DNA from: an uncultured Bacteroidales bacterium
Lineage (GTDB): Bacteria; Bacteroidota; Bacteroidia; Bacteroidales; P3
Direction: 5' to 3'
DNA length: 64,000 bases
Assembly: GCA_946183915.1 (NCBI GenBank)
Contig: CAMHDJ010000002.1
Span: 23,406-87,405, forward strand
Below are positions 37,134 to 47,054 of the stretch, piece after piece (the first letter of the stretch is position 1; each line of letters opens with the position of its first letter). The notes under the pieces are model-generated. The model was given only the letters and a program-made list of their open reading frames with translations. It was not told the DNA's origin and ran no database searches. The position numbers were made by a program, and so were the translations under genes.

Positions 37134-40034
37134 ATGGCAAGTTTCAGACTGAATAAAGTAGCCAAGGACTTGAACGTGGGCATCCAGACCCTCGTGGAGT
37201 ACCTGGCCAAGAAGGGGCATCAGGTGGACTCGAACCCCAACACAAAGATCAGTGAGGAACAGTACGAACTGTTGGCCACCGCGTTCCAAGGGGAGCGCAA
37301 GGTGAAAGAAGAAGCCGACAAGATAGAGCTGATGACCAGCGGTGCCAACCGTGTGGTGGAGGCCAGTAGTAGGCCGGAAGCCGAGCCCGAGACGGAAGAG
37401 GTGGTCATCAAGAGCTTCAAGGCCACCAAGACGACGCCTGCAGCAGCGGCTCCGGAACCCAAGCCGGTCGAGGAGTCTGCCCCCGTGGTGGAAAAAACGC
37501 CCGCCGTGGAGGAAATGGATGAGCCCGAAGCACCGGAAGAGAGTGCTTCTGTCGTGGAAATGGCCGACGAAGAGGTGGCCGATACCGAGTCGCAATCGTC
37601 CCCGTCGGAAAGCAGCCCCTTCAATGTGGTTGGCAAGATCGACCTCAGCGCCATCAATCAGCGCATGCGTCCCGACAAGAAGAAGAAAGCCAAGAAGGGC
37701 GAGAAGAAAGAGGAGCCCAAGCCAGCCCCCGCTCCCAAGGCCCCGCAGCCGGTTGAGTCCAAGCCGGCTCCGGCTCCCGAACCGGTGGAGGAAGCCCCCA
37801 AGCCCGCCGTCGAGCCCGCCAAGCCCGAGCCCGAGTTTATCGAGACTCAGTACACCAAGCTGGAGGGTCCCAAGGTGCTCGACAAGATCGACCTCAGCCA
37901 GTTCAAGAAAGATGGTGCCGACACACCCGGTAGCAAGCGCAAGCGCAAGCATACCAAGAAGGAGGCTGTCAGCGCCCAGGAGGTGAAGAAGATCGGCGCC
38001 GAGGTGGCCAAGAAGGAAAACAAGGAGAAGGAGAAAGCCAAGAAGGAAAGCCAGAAGAACGCTGCCGCACAGCAACAGGGTGCCGGCAAGAAGAAGAAAA
38101 AGAAAGAGGAGAAGAAGCCCGTCGAGATAGACGACAACGAGATCGAGAAGCAGATCCGCGACACGCTGGCCCGCCTCTCGCCCCTCGGCAAGTCGAAGAC
38201 CTCCAAGCACAACCGCGAGAAGCGCCAGAAGGTGCACGCCCAGATGGAAGAGGAGCTCCAGCACGAGATGGAGCAGCAGAACGTGCTGCAGGTGACGGAG
38301 TTCGTCACCGCCAACGAGCTGGCCACCATGATGAACGTGCCGGTGACCAAGATTATCGCCACCTGCATGTCCGTCGGCATCTTCGTCAGCATCAACCAGC
38401 GTCTCGACGCCGAGACCATCAAGCTCATCGCCGACGAGTTCGGTTTCGAGGTGAACTTCGCCTCCGAGGATGTGGTCAACACCATCCACAAAATCGAGGA
38501 AGAGGACCGTCCCGAGGACCTCGTGCCCCGCAACCCCATCATCACCGTTATGGGCCATGTGGACCACGGTAAGACGTCGCTGCTCGACTATATCCGCAAG
38601 ACCAACGTCATCGCCGGCGAGGCGGGCGGCATCACCCAGCACATCGGTGCCTACGAGGTGCAGACGGCCGACGGCCGCAAGATCACCTTCTTGGATACTC
38701 CCGGCCACGAGGCCTTCACCGCCATGCGTGCCCGTGGTGCCAAGATGACGGATATCGCCATCATCGTCATCGCCGCCGACGACAAGATCATGCCGCAGAC
38801 GGTCGAGGCCATCAACCACGCCCAGTCGGCTGGTGTGCCCATCGTCTTCGCCATCAACAAGATCGATAAACCCGGCGCCGACCCCGACCGCATCAAGACC
38901 GAGCTGGCCAATATGAACCTGCTCGTCGAGGAATGGGGCGGCAAATACCAGAGTCAGGACATCAGCGCCAAGAAGGGCATCGGTGTCGAAGAGCTGCTGG
39001 AGAAAGTCATCCTGCAGGCCGACATCATGGAGCTCAAGGGCAACCCCAACAAGCGCGCCAAGGGTGTGGTCATCGAGAGTGCCCTCGACAAGGGCCGTGG
39101 CTACATCGCCAAGCTCCTCGTGCAGGACGGCACCATCCGCAAGGGCGACCCCATCGTGGCCGGTGCCATCGCTGGCCGCGTGCGTGCCATGTACAACGAG
39201 CGCAACCAGGAGGTCATGTCCGCCGGTCCCTCGCAGCCTGTGCTGCTGCTGGGCCTCACCGGCGCCTGCCAGGCTGGCGACACCTTCAACGTCATGGAGA
39301 ACGAGAAGGAAGCCAAGGACATCGCCGCCAAGCGTACTCAGCTGGCCCGCGAACAGGGCCTGCGCACCCAGACGCACCTCACCCTCGAGGAAATCGGCCG
39401 TCGCCGCGCCCTCGGCAACTTCAAGGAACTCAATATCATCGTCAAGGGCGATGTGGACGGCTCCGTGGAAGCCCTCAGCGACTCGCTCATCAAACTCGGC
39501 ACCGAGGAGGTGCAGGTCAACGTCATCCACAAGGGCGTGGGCCAGATCTCGGAGAACGACGTCACGCTGGCCATGGCCTCCGACGCCATCATCATCGGCT
39601 TCCAGGTGCGTCCCTCCGTTGGCGCCCGCCGCATGGCCGAAACCGAGCACATCGACATCCGCCTCTACAGCATCATCTACGACGCCATCAACGAGCTCAA
39701 GGACGCCATCGAGGGCATGCTCGCCCCCGAGACGCAGGAGAAGATCGTGGCCAACCTCGAGATTCGCGAGACCTTCAAGATCAGCAAGGTGGGCACCATC
39801 GCCGGCTGTATGTGCCTCGACGGCAAGATCAACCGCCAGAGCAACATCCGCATCATCCGCGACGGTATCGTGGTCTACACCGGCAAGCTCGCCTCCCTCA
39901 AGCGCTTCAAGGACGACGTCAAGGAGGTGGTCAGCGGCCAGGATTGCGGCCTGAACATCGAAAACTACAACGACATCAAGGTCGGCGACATCGTCGAAGC
40001 CTACGAGGTCATCGAAATAAAGCGCAAGCTTTAA
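37134..40034 (+). CDS. infB: Translation initiation factor IF-2
   Basis: GTPase that recruits initiator tRNA. 966 residues. The N-terminal ~390 residues are a long Pro/Glu/Lys-rich linker after an IF2_N domain ([26 protein letters not shown]). G domain: GHVDHGKT (~473), DTPGHEAF (~521), NKID (~576). Domains II-IV follow to [11 protein letters not shown]. It is followed after 4 bp by an inverted repeat that begins the four-helix-bundle cassette. Confidence 0.97.
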   Translation: MASFRLNKVAKDLNVGIQTLVEYLAKKGHQVDSNPNTKISEEQYELLATAFQGERKVKEEADKIELMTSGANRVVEASSRPEAEPETEEVVIKSFKATKTTPAAAAPEPKPVEESAPVVEKTPAVEEMDEPEAPEESASVVEMADEEVADTESQSSPSESSPFNVVGKIDLSAINQRMRPDKKKKAKKGEKKEEPKPAPAPKAPQPVESKPAPAPEPVEEAPKPAVEPAKPEPEFIETQYTKLEGPKVLDKIDLSQFKKDGADTPGSKRKRKHTKKEAVSAQEVKKIGAEVAKKENKEKEKAKKESQKNAAAQQQGAGKKKKKKEEKKPVEIDDNEIEKQIRDTLARLSPLGKSKTSKHNREKRQKVHAQMEEELQHEMEQQNVLQVTEFVTANELATMMNVPVTKIIATCMSVGIFVSINQRLDAETIKLIADEFGFEVNFASEDVVNTIHKIEEEDRPEDLVPRNPIITVMGHVDHGKTSLLDYIRKTNVIAGEAGGITQHIGAYEVQTADGRKITFLDTPGHEAFTAMRARGAKMTDIAIIVIAADDKIMPQTVEAINHAQSAGVPIVFAINKIDKPGADPDRIKTELANMNLLVEEWGGKYQSQDISAKKGIGVEELLEKVILQADIMELKGNPNKRAKGVVIESALDKGRGYIAKLLVQDGTIRKGDPIVAGAIAGRVRAMYNERNQEVMSAGPSQPVLLLGLTGACQAGDTFNVMENEKEAKDIAAKRTQLAREQGLRTQTHLTLEEIGRRRALGNFKELNIIVKGDVDGSVEALSDSLIKLGTEEVQVNVIHKGVGQISENDVTLAMASDAIIIGFQVRPSVGARRMAETEHIDIRLYSIIYDAINELKDAIEGMLAPETQEKIVANLEIRETFKISKVGTIAGCMCLDGKINRQSNIRIIRDGIVVYTGKLASLKRFKDDVKEVVSGQDCGLNIENYNDIKVGDIVEAYEVIEIKRKL

Positions 40035-40038
40035 GAAT

Positions 40039-40445
40039 GCGTTAATGTGTTATTGCGTTAGTGGAATGAGAACACAAGGTGTGACATACGAAAAAACCAA
40101 GGCATTTGCTATCGAAGTGATTGCGTTATGCAATGAACTCCGTGACAAGGGTGAGTATGTCATGTCGAAACAAATCCTGAAAGCAGGAACGAGTATTGGA
40201 GCCAACTACTGTGAGACCCTGGGATCCGAAAGCCCGCAGGACTTTGTCCACAAGCTCTCCATTTCACTAAAGGAAGCCAATGAGACTTACTTCTGGCTTG
40301 ACATACTCCACACAAGTGGGTATATTGACACAGATAGGTTCGACACTATGAAAGCCCAGCTTGAAGAAATATACAAAATGATGAACTCCGCCTCAATCAC
40401 AGTCAAAAAACGTAACAACATACTAACGCAATAACACATTAACAC
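40039..40445. mobile_element. Four-helix-bundle cassette bounded by 24-bp inverted repeats
   Basis: Left end 40039-40062 (GCGTTAATGTGTTATTGCGT plus TAGT) and right end 40422-40445 are inverted copies matching at 23 of 24 bases. The right end forms the last codons of the enclosed gene. More degenerate AACGCAATAACACA units extend to ~40,495, next to tRNA-Arg. The structure recalls the intervening sequences of 23S rRNA genes that encode S23 proteins. Confidence 0.6.
40066..40434 (+). CDS. Four-helix bundle protein (S23/IVS type)
   Basis: 122 residues from ATG 40066 (MRTQGVTYEKTKAFAIEVIALCNELRDKGEYVMSKQILKAGTSIGANYCETLGSESPQDFVHKLSISLKEANETYFWLDIL...). It has the SIGANYxE and SLKEANETxFWLxIL hallmarks of the 23S-IVS/S23 four-helix bundle family. 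An ATG at 40045 would add seven residues encoded by the inverted repeat and is less likely. The role of the family is not known; it is often found in mobile or repeat contexts. Confidence 0.88.
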   Translation: MRTQGVTYEKTKAFAIEVIALCNELRDKGEYVMSKQILKAGTSIGANYCETLGSESPQDFVHKLSISLKEANETYFWLDILHTSGYIDTDRFDTMKAQLEEIYKMMNSASITVKKRNNILTQ

Positions 40446-40497
40446 AATAACGCAATCAAAAACACTAACGCAATAACACAATCACACAATAACAACA

Positions 40498-40572
40498 GCT
40501 CCTGTAGTTCAATGGATAGAATAGAGGTTTCCTAAACCTTTGATCAGGGTTCGATTCCCTGCGGGAGTACCA
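40498..40572 (+). tRNA. tRNA-Arg (CCT)
   Basis: Acceptor GCTCCTG/CGGGAGT (G1:U72 wobble), D stem GTTC/GAAT, anticodon stem GAGGT/ACCTT around TTCCTAA (anticodon CCT), T arm CAGGG-TTCGATT-CCCTG, discriminator A and an encoded CCA (40570-40572). It reads AGG codons. Confidence 0.92.
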
Positions 40573-40737
40573 AAAAGAAGAGCACACGCTTTACACTAAT
40601 TCGCTTTTTGTGTAACGTTAATCATCGTGTAATTATCCGTTAATCATGCGTAAATCCTTTTGATTGACGGTAATTCGCATTTATCAAAATTCTTCCGTGC
40701 GGGCGATATGGAGGCTGGGCATTCTCCATTTTTTTCG

Positions 40738-40745
40738 TATCTTTG
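40738..40745 (+). promoter_or_regulatory. -7 box of the SGNH hydrolase gene
   Basis: TATCTTTG, 82 bp before ATG 40828. The -33 element is not clear. The 165 bp between it and tRNA-Arg hold AT-rich TTAATCATCG-like repeats and no gene. Confidence 0.55.
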
Positions 40746-40827
40746 CATCGATGTCGCTTTATTGAAACAGGCAACATCCACCAACTAACAAGCATAGTAT
40801 CATACGAATAACATAACCTTAGTGATT

Positions 40828-42186
40828 ATGAAAAGACCAACCTTCAAGCCCCAAGTGCCCGACATAATCCTCACGGGTGACGGCCGCAGGATTGCGAAGA
40901 CCTGCCTGCTGCTTTTCTTCTTGTTTGCCAGCACTTTCTGCCATGCTCAGACGGCCGCCAATGTCCTTTTCGTGGGCAACAGCTACACCGAGGTCAACGA
41001 CCTGCCGGGGATGGTGACGCAGATTGCCCGGTCGATGGGCGACGAGCTCGCCTGCCAGAGCAACACCCCCGGCGGCTGCACCTTCAGCCAGCATTGCAGC
41101 AACCACTCGATGGAGCTCATCCGACAGGGCGGCTGGCACTTCGTCGTGCTGCAGGAGCAGAGCCAGTATCCGTCGTTCCCGCAGCAGCAGGTCGAAAGCG
41201 AGGTGTTCCCCTACGCCCAGCGGCTGGTAGACTCCGTCTACCGCCATTCGCCTTGTGCCGAGCCGGTGTTCTACATGACGTGGGGGCGCAAGAACGGCGA
41301 CCAGGGCAACGCCCCCTATTTCCCCGTGCTGGGCACCTACGAGGGCATGGACAGCATGCTCTGCGAGCGCTACACCTACATGGCCGAGGCCTACGACGCC
41401 TCGCTGTGCCCCGTGGGTCGCGTGTGGCGCTATCTGCGCACCCGGCGCCCCACTATCGAACTCTACCAATCCGACGGCAGCCACCCCTCGGTGGCGGGCA
41501 CCTATGCGGCCGCGTGCGCCTTCTACACACTCTTCTTCCATCGTAACCCGACGGGCATACCCTTCGAGCCCTCGCAGATGGCCCCCGACGTTGCGTCGGC
41601 CATCCGCCATGCCGTCGATTCGGTAGTGTATCAGCAACTTGACAGCTGGCGCCGTCCGCAACCCGTGGCCGCCTTCGAGAGCCACATCGACGACACCGAC
41701 CCCATGACGGTCGTCCTGGCCTCCACCTCCGCGCATGCCGACAGCCTTGTGTGGATAATCGACGATGGCGAAGCCATCGGCACGACCGACACCACACTGA
41801 CGCACACCTTCGCCGACACCGGCAGCCACACCATCACCCTAATCGCCTCGCGCCATTGCATGGCAGACACCACCACCGCGTCCGTCCACATCGTTGGCGA
41901 CATCACGCCTCCCCTACCCATAGGCATCGCAAGTGCTGTCAGCATCAACGATTTTGCCGTTTCCCCAAACCCTACCGACGGCATGGTCATCCTTACGATA
42001 CCGCCCAACTGTGAAATGCAGAGAGTCGTAGCGACCGACATGGCTGGACGCCAGATAAAATCAGTCCCGGTCACGTCGACCGACGTCAAGGTCGTTTTTC
42101 GACTAGATGACTGTGCTTCAGGCGTCTACTTACTGCATGCCGTTGCTGCGACAGGAATCGCAACACACAAGATAGTAGTGAGATAA
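40828..42186 (+). CDS. Secreted SGNH/GDSL-type hydrolase with PKD-like domain and T9SS tail
   Basis: 452 residues from ATG 40828. A long n-region, then a hydrophobic signal (TCLLLFFLFASTFCHAQ). SGNH fold: block I FVGNSYTEV (catalytic Ser52), block III-like TWGRKNGD, and the C-terminal Asp/His in SDGSHPSVAGTYAAA. Next a PKD-like module (SLVWIIDDGEAIGTTDTTLTHTFADTGSHTITLIAS). The end (VSPNPTDGMVILTI, ATDMAGRQIKS, CASGVYLLHAV, THKIVVR) is a T9SS C-terminal sorting domain. It is likely exported to the surface as an esterase or deacetylase; substrate unknown. Confidence 0.88.
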   Translation: MKRPTFKPQVPDIILTGDGRRIAKTCLLLFFLFASTFCHAQTAANVLFVGNSYTEVNDLPGMVTQIARSMGDELACQSNTPGGCTFSQHCSNHSMELIRQGGWHFVVLQEQSQYPSFPQQQVESEVFPYAQRLVDSVYRHSPCAEPVFYMTWGRKNGDQGNAPYFPVLGTYEGMDSMLCERYTYMAEAYDASLCPVGRVWRYLRTRRPTIELYQSDGSHPSVAGTYAAACAFYTLFFHRNPTGIPFEPSQMAPDVASAIRHAVDSVVYQQLDSWRRPQPVAAFESHIDDTDPMTVVLASTSAHADSLVWIIDDGEAIGTTDTTLTHTFADTGSHTITLIASRHCMADTTTASVHIVGDITPPLPIGIASAVSINDFAVSPNPTDGMVILTIPPNCEMQRVVATDMAGRQIKSVPVTSTDVKVVFRLDDCASGVYLLHAVAATGIATHKIVVR

Positions 42187-42270
42187 TTTCCGTTTATTTG
42201 GCTCCATCGAAGATATTCCTGCGCGTAGGTGCTCAAAAACATTTACACATTAACACATTGGATGCGCGCC

Positions 42271-42314
42271 TACTCCTTTTACTCCCCTTTTGCTCCCCTT
42301 CGTACCCCCTTCTG
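42271..42314. repeat. Undecamer array (CTCCCCTTTTG type x4)
   Basis: TACTCCTTTTA, CTCCCCTTTTG, CTCCCCTTCGT, ACCCCCTTCTG in 11-bp register, 85 bp after the SGNH gene stop. Confidence 0.75.
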
Positions 42315-42392
42315 GGTAACTCTACTGTAGCTATACAATAACTCTAGCGAACGTTCGTTATATCCATAGTCATTACCAAAACGCAAACATCT

Positions 42393-43109
42393 ATGGCAAA
42401 GTCGCGCTCCTCTATTGGCATCCAATCTGGCAAACTTGGCGATGTGGTCTACTATACCCGCTTCGGCAAAGAATTCGTCCGTCGTAAGGCGGAGACCTTC
42501 AACGACTGCAAGTCGGAAGCACAGCTGCGCCAGCGCGCCCTCTTCAAAGCCATGCAGAAGACCGCATCCCTCTATGGCTCCGCGCTGCAACGAGGTCTCA
42601 CCAAATACGCCCATAGCCAAGGCCATACCGAGGCCAACGAGTTCTCGCGCCTCAACAAGGATTGTTTTGCCTATGTCGATGGGAAAGTCACTGTCGACTA
42701 TTCTGCCTTACAGCTTGCATGCGGCCCGATACCACCCGTGAGCTTTGTGACATGTCATGCTGACGGACACCATATAGAACTTTCTTTCGAGGCCGACCTT
42801 GCATATGACGGGGCCCACCCTGACGATATCGTCCACATCTACGTCGTCTCTCCGCAGGCGGAGGTCTGCATGTTAATAATCAGCGTAGAACGCCAAATGG
42901 AGCATGTCGTCTTTGACCTCCCCGACCTCGGTAATGAAGTTGTCTCCGCTAGAAATATACCCTTTTATTTGTACGCCATAGTTGAGTCATCCAACACTGC
43001 CAGTATTCCCACTTTATCCGCCGACGAAAAGAAAGCCAAGAAACTGCACAGGAATATTAGCCGACGTGTTTCCAACTCCATCTTTATCAGTGTAATTACA
43101 GTTGAATAA
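42393..43109 (+). CDS. DUF6266-like protein of unknown function
   Basis: 238 residues. The N-terminus MAKSRSSIGIQSGKLGDVVYYTRFGKEFVRRKAE has the Gly-rich, Arg-ending pattern of the DUF6266 family, common and often multicopy in Bacteroidota. The rest is beta-rich (VSFVTCHADGHHIELSFEADLAYDG ... EHVVFDLPDLGNEVV). No signal peptide or TM segment. Codon use is less GC-biased than the flanking core genes. Family assignment is from memory of the N-terminal motif. Confidence 0.7.
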   Translation: MAKSRSSIGIQSGKLGDVVYYTRFGKEFVRRKAETFNDCKSEAQLRQRALFKAMQKTASLYGSALQRGLTKYAHSQGHTEANEFSRLNKDCFAYVDGKVTVDYSALQLACGPIPPVSFVTCHADGHHIELSFEADLAYDGAHPDDIVHIYVVSPQAEVCMLIISVERQMEHVVFDLPDLGNEVVSARNIPFYLYAIVESSNTASIPTLSADEKKAKKLHRNISRRVSNSIFISVITVE

Positions 43110-43220
43110 TTAGATATTTATACACGGATTAAGAAACTTTTGTAATTTTGCAAACATAAGATGCAGACAGTAGCAGTAATGTAGAATAAACTGATAACAA
43201 GTAAATAAACATAAATACAA

Positions 43221-45344
43221 ATGTCGAACAGATGTCTATATTCCGCTGAATTTAGGGAGTTTATAAGCTCTCATCCGCTTGAAATTCTCGGCATGCTCCA
43301 TAATAACTATCATGGTGACACGCTGACGACGACAGACGAGGCTTGGATGGGCGAGATTCTGTTGATGCAACAGGTGCTTGAACCGTGGAAGAATGAAGCA
43401 GGACAGATCATTTTCGAATATGATATTCCTCGACTTGGCAAGCGTGTTGATATTGTGCTGCTGCTGAGGGGTATGATCTTTTGTTTGGAGTTTAAGGTTG
43501 GCAAGAGGGATGAGTTTCAGGCAGGCATCGAGCAAGTGATGGATTACGCGTTGGACCTGAAAAACTTTCATCTGTATAGTCACGACAGGAAGATTGTACC
43601 CATCTTGGTTCCCACGCGATACAAAGAGTATACGACGGATTTCTTTCCATCGGTGTACCATGACGACATCTATAATCCATTGATAACAGGGGAGGAGTAC
43701 TTGCAAAAACTTATCTCGAAGGTGTTGGAAGATGCAGGAGTCGTGTGCGCCGATGAGACGATAGACAACTGGTTGATAAGTCCGTATGCTCCCACACCTA
43801 CTATTATTGAGGCGGCTCGCACATTATTCGAGAATCATTCAGTAGAAGATATTACGCGTCACGAGGCCGATAAAGTATCAACCGATCGTACTATAAACTA
43901 TATTCTCGATGTTATCCAACAGAGCAAGGTGGATCGAAAGAAGAGTATTTGTTTTGTGACAGGAGTGCCCGGGGCGGGCAAAACGTTAGTTGGGCTTGAT
44001 GTTGCCATCAAACAGACGTATAAAGACGGCGCGTTGGACAAAGAGAATGGAGCCGTGTATCTATCTGGAAACGGGCCTCTGGTGGCTGTACTGACCGAAG
44101 CATTGGCTCGTGACAATCAGAAGAAGTGCTCTGCGCGAGGAGAACGAAAAAACATGTCAGATTCCCGTCGTGAAGTGAGTGAGTTCATCCAGATTATCCA
44201 CCGCTATCGCGACAATATGCTGGCCAAGATCAAGAATCCTGTGGAGAATGGTGTGGTGGAGATTGATCCAAAGAAAGCAGTACGTCTGGAGTCAACAGGT
44301 TATGGCGAGGTGGAGCATGTGGCTATTTTCGATGAAGCACAGAGAAGTTGGACACACAAACGAATATCGGATTATTTGAAGCGTGGGGGAACATACGGCA
44401 ATAAGCTAAAAGTACCCAACTTTCCGATGTCGGAGGCGGAGTTTCTTATATGGTCTCTCGACCAGCGCGAAGATTGGGCTGTCATCGTTTGTCTCGTTGG
44501 AGGTGGACAGGAGATTAATACTGGTGAAGCGGGTATAACAGAATGGATTAACGCATTAAATAGAAGGTTTCGGCATTGGAATATCTATATTTCAAATAAA
44601 CTTACAGAGCCAGAATATGCCGAAGGGCGTGTGAACGAACTGCTACAGGAGAACAATAAAGTGAGTTATTCTGACGAATTACATCTGGCGGTAAGCCTTC
44701 GCTCCTTCCGTGCCGAGACGCTGTCTGCTTTTGTACATTCATTGCTCTCGTTTGCACCCGATGCTACTTCGCTCTACCGGGATGTGACGCACAAGGGTTA
44801 TCCCATTGTACTGACTCGCGACATGGAACATGCACGTGCTTGGCTGCGCAGACAGGCACGCGGCAGCCAACAAACAGGTGTACTTATAACAAAGGTTGCG
44901 GCACGCTTCAAACCACTGGCTGTGCATGTACTCGGGCAAGGCGACGAAAATGCTGTGCATTGGTTTCTCGAAGACAAGACTGATGTCCGTTCGTCTAACT
45001 ACTTAGAGGATGCTGCCACTGAAATACAGGTACAAGGACTTGAACTTGACTATGCTTGTGTGCTATGGGATGCCGATATGCGTTGTGAGAATGGCCATTG
45101 GACTTACTACAAATTCAATGGGAGAAACAAGTGGAACTCTGAGAATAATGAGGAAAACCGAAAATATATGCTCAATGCCTACCGAGTGCTACTTACCCGC
45201 GCTCGCCAAGGTATTGTAATCTGCGTACCTGCTGGCAATGGTAAGCTAGGATCAGATGGCTTCCCAGAAGATCCGACACGGCTGCCAGAGTTTTATGATG
45301 GTACATACGAGTATCTGAAAGCGTTAGGGTTAGAAGAAATATAA
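43221..45344 (+). CDS. DUF2075-type helicase with N-terminal nuclease-like domain
   Basis: 707 residues. Residues ~70-100 (RVDIVLLLRGMIFCLEFKVGKRDEF) have the D...ExK spacing of PD-(D/E)XK nucleases. Residues ~245-700 are an SF1-like ATPase: Walker A GVPGAGKT (~248), Walker B IFDEAQRSW (~370), a motif-III-like IVCLVGGGQEI, and a C-terminal QGLELDYACVLWD ... YRVLLTRARQG that matches helicase motifs V and VI. Clearly lower GC than its neighbours. The combination suggests nucleic-acid defence or repair (inference). Preceded by TAATTTTG (43143-43150). Confidence 0.88.
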   Translation: MSNRCLYSAEFREFISSHPLEILGMLHNNYHGDTLTTTDEAWMGEILLMQQVLEPWKNEAGQIIFEYDIPRLGKRVDIVLLLRGMIFCLEFKVGKRDEFQAGIEQVMDYALDLKNFHLYSHDRKIVPILVPTRYKEYTTDFFPSVYHDDIYNPLITGEEYLQKLISKVLEDAGVVCADETIDNWLISPYAPTPTIIEAARTLFENHSVEDITRHEADKVSTDRTINYILDVIQQSKVDRKKSICFVTGVPGAGKTLVGLDVAIKQTYKDGALDKENGAVYLSGNGPLVAVLTEALARDNQKKCSARGERKNMSDSRREVSEFIQIIHRYRDNMLAKIKNPVENGVVEIDPKKAVRLESTGYGEVEHVAIFDEAQRSWTHKRISDYLKRGGTYGNKLKVPNFPMSEAEFLIWSLDQREDWAVIVCLVGGGQEINTGEAGITEWINALNRRFRHWNIYISNKLTEPEYAEGRVNELLQENNKVSYSDELHLAVSLRSFRAETLSAFVHSLLSFAPDATSLYRDVTHKGYPIVLTRDMEHARAWLRRQARGSQQTGVLITKVAARFKPLAVHVLGQGDENAVHWFLEDKTDVRSSNYLEDAATEIQVQGLELDYACVLWDADMRCENGHWTYYKFNGRNKWNSENNEENRKYMLNAYRVLLTRARQGIVICVPAGNGKLGSDGFPEDPTRLPEFYDGTYEYLKALGLEEI

Positions 45345-45375
45345 AACAAATAGGTAAATATTCAAAGAGAGAAAA

Positions 45376-45690
45376 TCAAAACTCAGGATTCCAAAGGTAT
45401 TCTTTCAGCGGGACTTTGCCGGAGGGGGTGAGGTGGATGCCTTCGGAGGTCAGGAGGGAGGCTTGGGCGGGGTAGTGCGGGGCGAGGCGGCCGGAGGCGT
45501 TGACGACGCGGTGGCAGGGGAGAGCGGCGTCGGGTGCTCCACGCATGATGCGGCCCACCAGGCGCGCATGATTGGGCCAGCCACATAAGGCGGCGATACG
45601 GCCATAGGTGAGTACCCGCCCGCGCGGTATCTGGCGGACGATGTCGTAGACCTCGGCACGAAGAGCCTCTTCTGTGGGTTGCACTCTCAT
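45376..45690 (-). CDS. MGMT-family DNA alkyltransferase, C-terminal domain only
   Basis: 104 residues from ATG 45690 (ATG 45711 would add seven). It has the helix-turn-helix and active site of O6-alkylguanine-DNA alkyltransferases: IPRGRVLTYGRIAALCG, RLVGRIMR and PCHRVVNASGRLA, with the acceptor Cys intact, so it is not an alkyltransferase-like PWHR protein. The N-terminal ribonuclease-like domain of Ogt is absent. It ends close to the convergent DUF2075 gene. Confidence 0.88.
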   Translation of the reverse strand: MRVQPTEEALRAEVYDIVRQIPRGRVLTYGRIAALCGWPNHARLVGRIMRGAPDAALPCHRVVNASGRLAPHYPAQASLLTSEGIHLTPSGKVPLKEYLWNPEF

Positions 45691-45776
45691 ACCATCAAGA
45701 ACGCTATCCAAGCCATAATATTGCCACGGCGCGTCGGGCGAAAAAAGATTTTCCCTTCTATGTCAAATAAAATGTG

Positions 45777-45784
45777 TATTTTTG
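45777..45784 (+). promoter_or_regulatory. -7 box of the aldo/keto reductase gene
   Basis: TATTTTTG, 24 bp before ATG 45808. It rules out starts further upstream in the open frame. Confidence 0.6.
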
Positions 45785-45807
45785 CACTTCAATTTATAGA
45801 CAGAAAG

Positions 45808-47031
45808 ATGAAGAAAATCTACACCTTTATGATGGCCGCCCTGTGTCTGATGGCCATCGGATGCAAGCAGACTACCGCCGAGAAGGCGACCGACATGAAG
45901 TACCGCCCGCTGGGTGCCACAGGCCTGGAGGTGAGCGAGATCAGCATCGGATGTGGCGGCTTCGAAAAGATTGACAGCGCCGCCTCGCTGGAGCTGATGA
46001 CCATGGCGCTAGACAGCGGCATGAACTACATCGACATCTACGATGCCAACCCCAAGACACGCTCCAATATCGGCTATGCCCTGCAGGGCCGCCGCGACGA
46101 GATGATCATCCAGGGCCACATCGGCACCATCTACAAGGACGGCCAGCACACCCGCACGCGCGACGTGGAGGAGACCAAGGCCGGCTTCGAGGACCTCCTC
46201 GCCCGTCTGCACACCGACCACATCGAGGTGGGCATGATCCACATCACCGACAGCCACGAGGAGTGGGAAGAGATACAGAACTCGCCCTTCCTCGACTATG
46301 TCTTCCAACTGAAGAAAGAGGGCAAGATCAAGCACATCGGCCTCAGCAGCCACAACGCCGAGGTGGCCCTGCGCGCCGCCAAGAGCGGTTGGGTGGAGGT
46401 CATCATGTTCTCGCTCAACCCCGCCTTCGACCGCATGCGCGGCGGCACCATCCCGTGGGAGAAGGGCGCCTTTGACAACCTGCAGCAGGGCATCGACCCT
46501 GTGCGCGTGGAGTTCTACGACTACTGCGCCACGCACCACATCGGCGTCACCGTCATGAAGACCTTTGGCGGCGGCGGCAAGCTGCTCGACGAGAAGACCT
46601 CCCAACTCGGTGTGGCCTACACGCCCGAGCAGTGCATCGCCTACTGCCTGGCCAAGCCCTGCATCAGCACCTGCATCCTCGGCGTGGACAACCTCGACGA
46701 GCTGAAGCGCGACTTGCGCTGGATGCACGCCACCGAGGCCGAGAAGGACTATACCACCGTCGTCAAGCGCGAACAGTCCAAGCAGGGCGGCGACTGCACC
46801 TACTGCAACCACTGTTCGCCCTGCACCCAGGGCATCCCCATCGCCCGCGTCAACGAACTGCTCGACAAGGCCGAGGTGAACGGCTTGAACGATGACCTGC
46901 AGGCGCAGTACGACGCCCTGTCCAAGCACGGCGGCGACTGCACCCACTGTGGCGCCTGCCTCAGCCGTTGCCCCTTCAGTGTCGACATCCCCGCCCGCAT
47001 GGACGCCGCCAAAGCAATGTTCGGGAAATAG
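45808..47031 (+). CDS. Lipoprotein aldo/keto reductase with C-terminal ferredoxin domain
   Basis: 407 residues from ATG 45808. Lipoprotein signal MKKIYTFMMAALCLMAIGC. Aldo/keto reductase barrel: MKYRPLGATGLEVSEISIGCGGFE, then ALDSGMNYIDIYD (the Asp of the tetrad; the usual Tyr is not evident), HIGLSSHNAEVALRA. The last ~90 residues carry two Cys clusters (CTYCNHCSPCTQGIPI; CTHCGACLSRCPFSVDIP) for 4Fe-4S centres, as in the COG1453 oxidoreductases. Export as a lipoprotein is odd for a family normally in the cytoplasm; electron partner and substrate are unknown. Confidence 0.9.
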   Translation: MKKIYTFMMAALCLMAIGCKQTTAEKATDMKYRPLGATGLEVSEISIGCGGFEKIDSAASLELMTMALDSGMNYIDIYDANPKTRSNIGYALQGRRDEMIIQGHIGTIYKDGQHTRTRDVEETKAGFEDLLARLHTDHIEVGMIHITDSHEEWEEIQNSPFLDYVFQLKKEGKIKHIGLSSHNAEVALRAAKSGWVEVIMFSLNPAFDRMRGGTIPWEKGAFDNLQQGIDPVRVEFYDYCATHHIGVTVMKTFGGGGKLLDEKTSQLGVAYTPEQCIAYCLAKPCISTCILGVDNLDELKRDLRWMHATEAEKDYTTVVKREQSKQGGDCTYCNHCSPCTQGIPIARVNELLDKAEVNGLNDDLQAQYDALSKHGGDCTHCGACLSRCPFSVDIPARMDAAKAMFGK

Positions 47032-47054
47032 TAAAGGAAAAGCGAACCCTCCGA

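Noticed and set aside
43236..43706. 156-codon minus-strand frame inside the DUF2075 gene
   Set aside because: Antisense to the clear nuclease-like N-terminus; no start context or motif.
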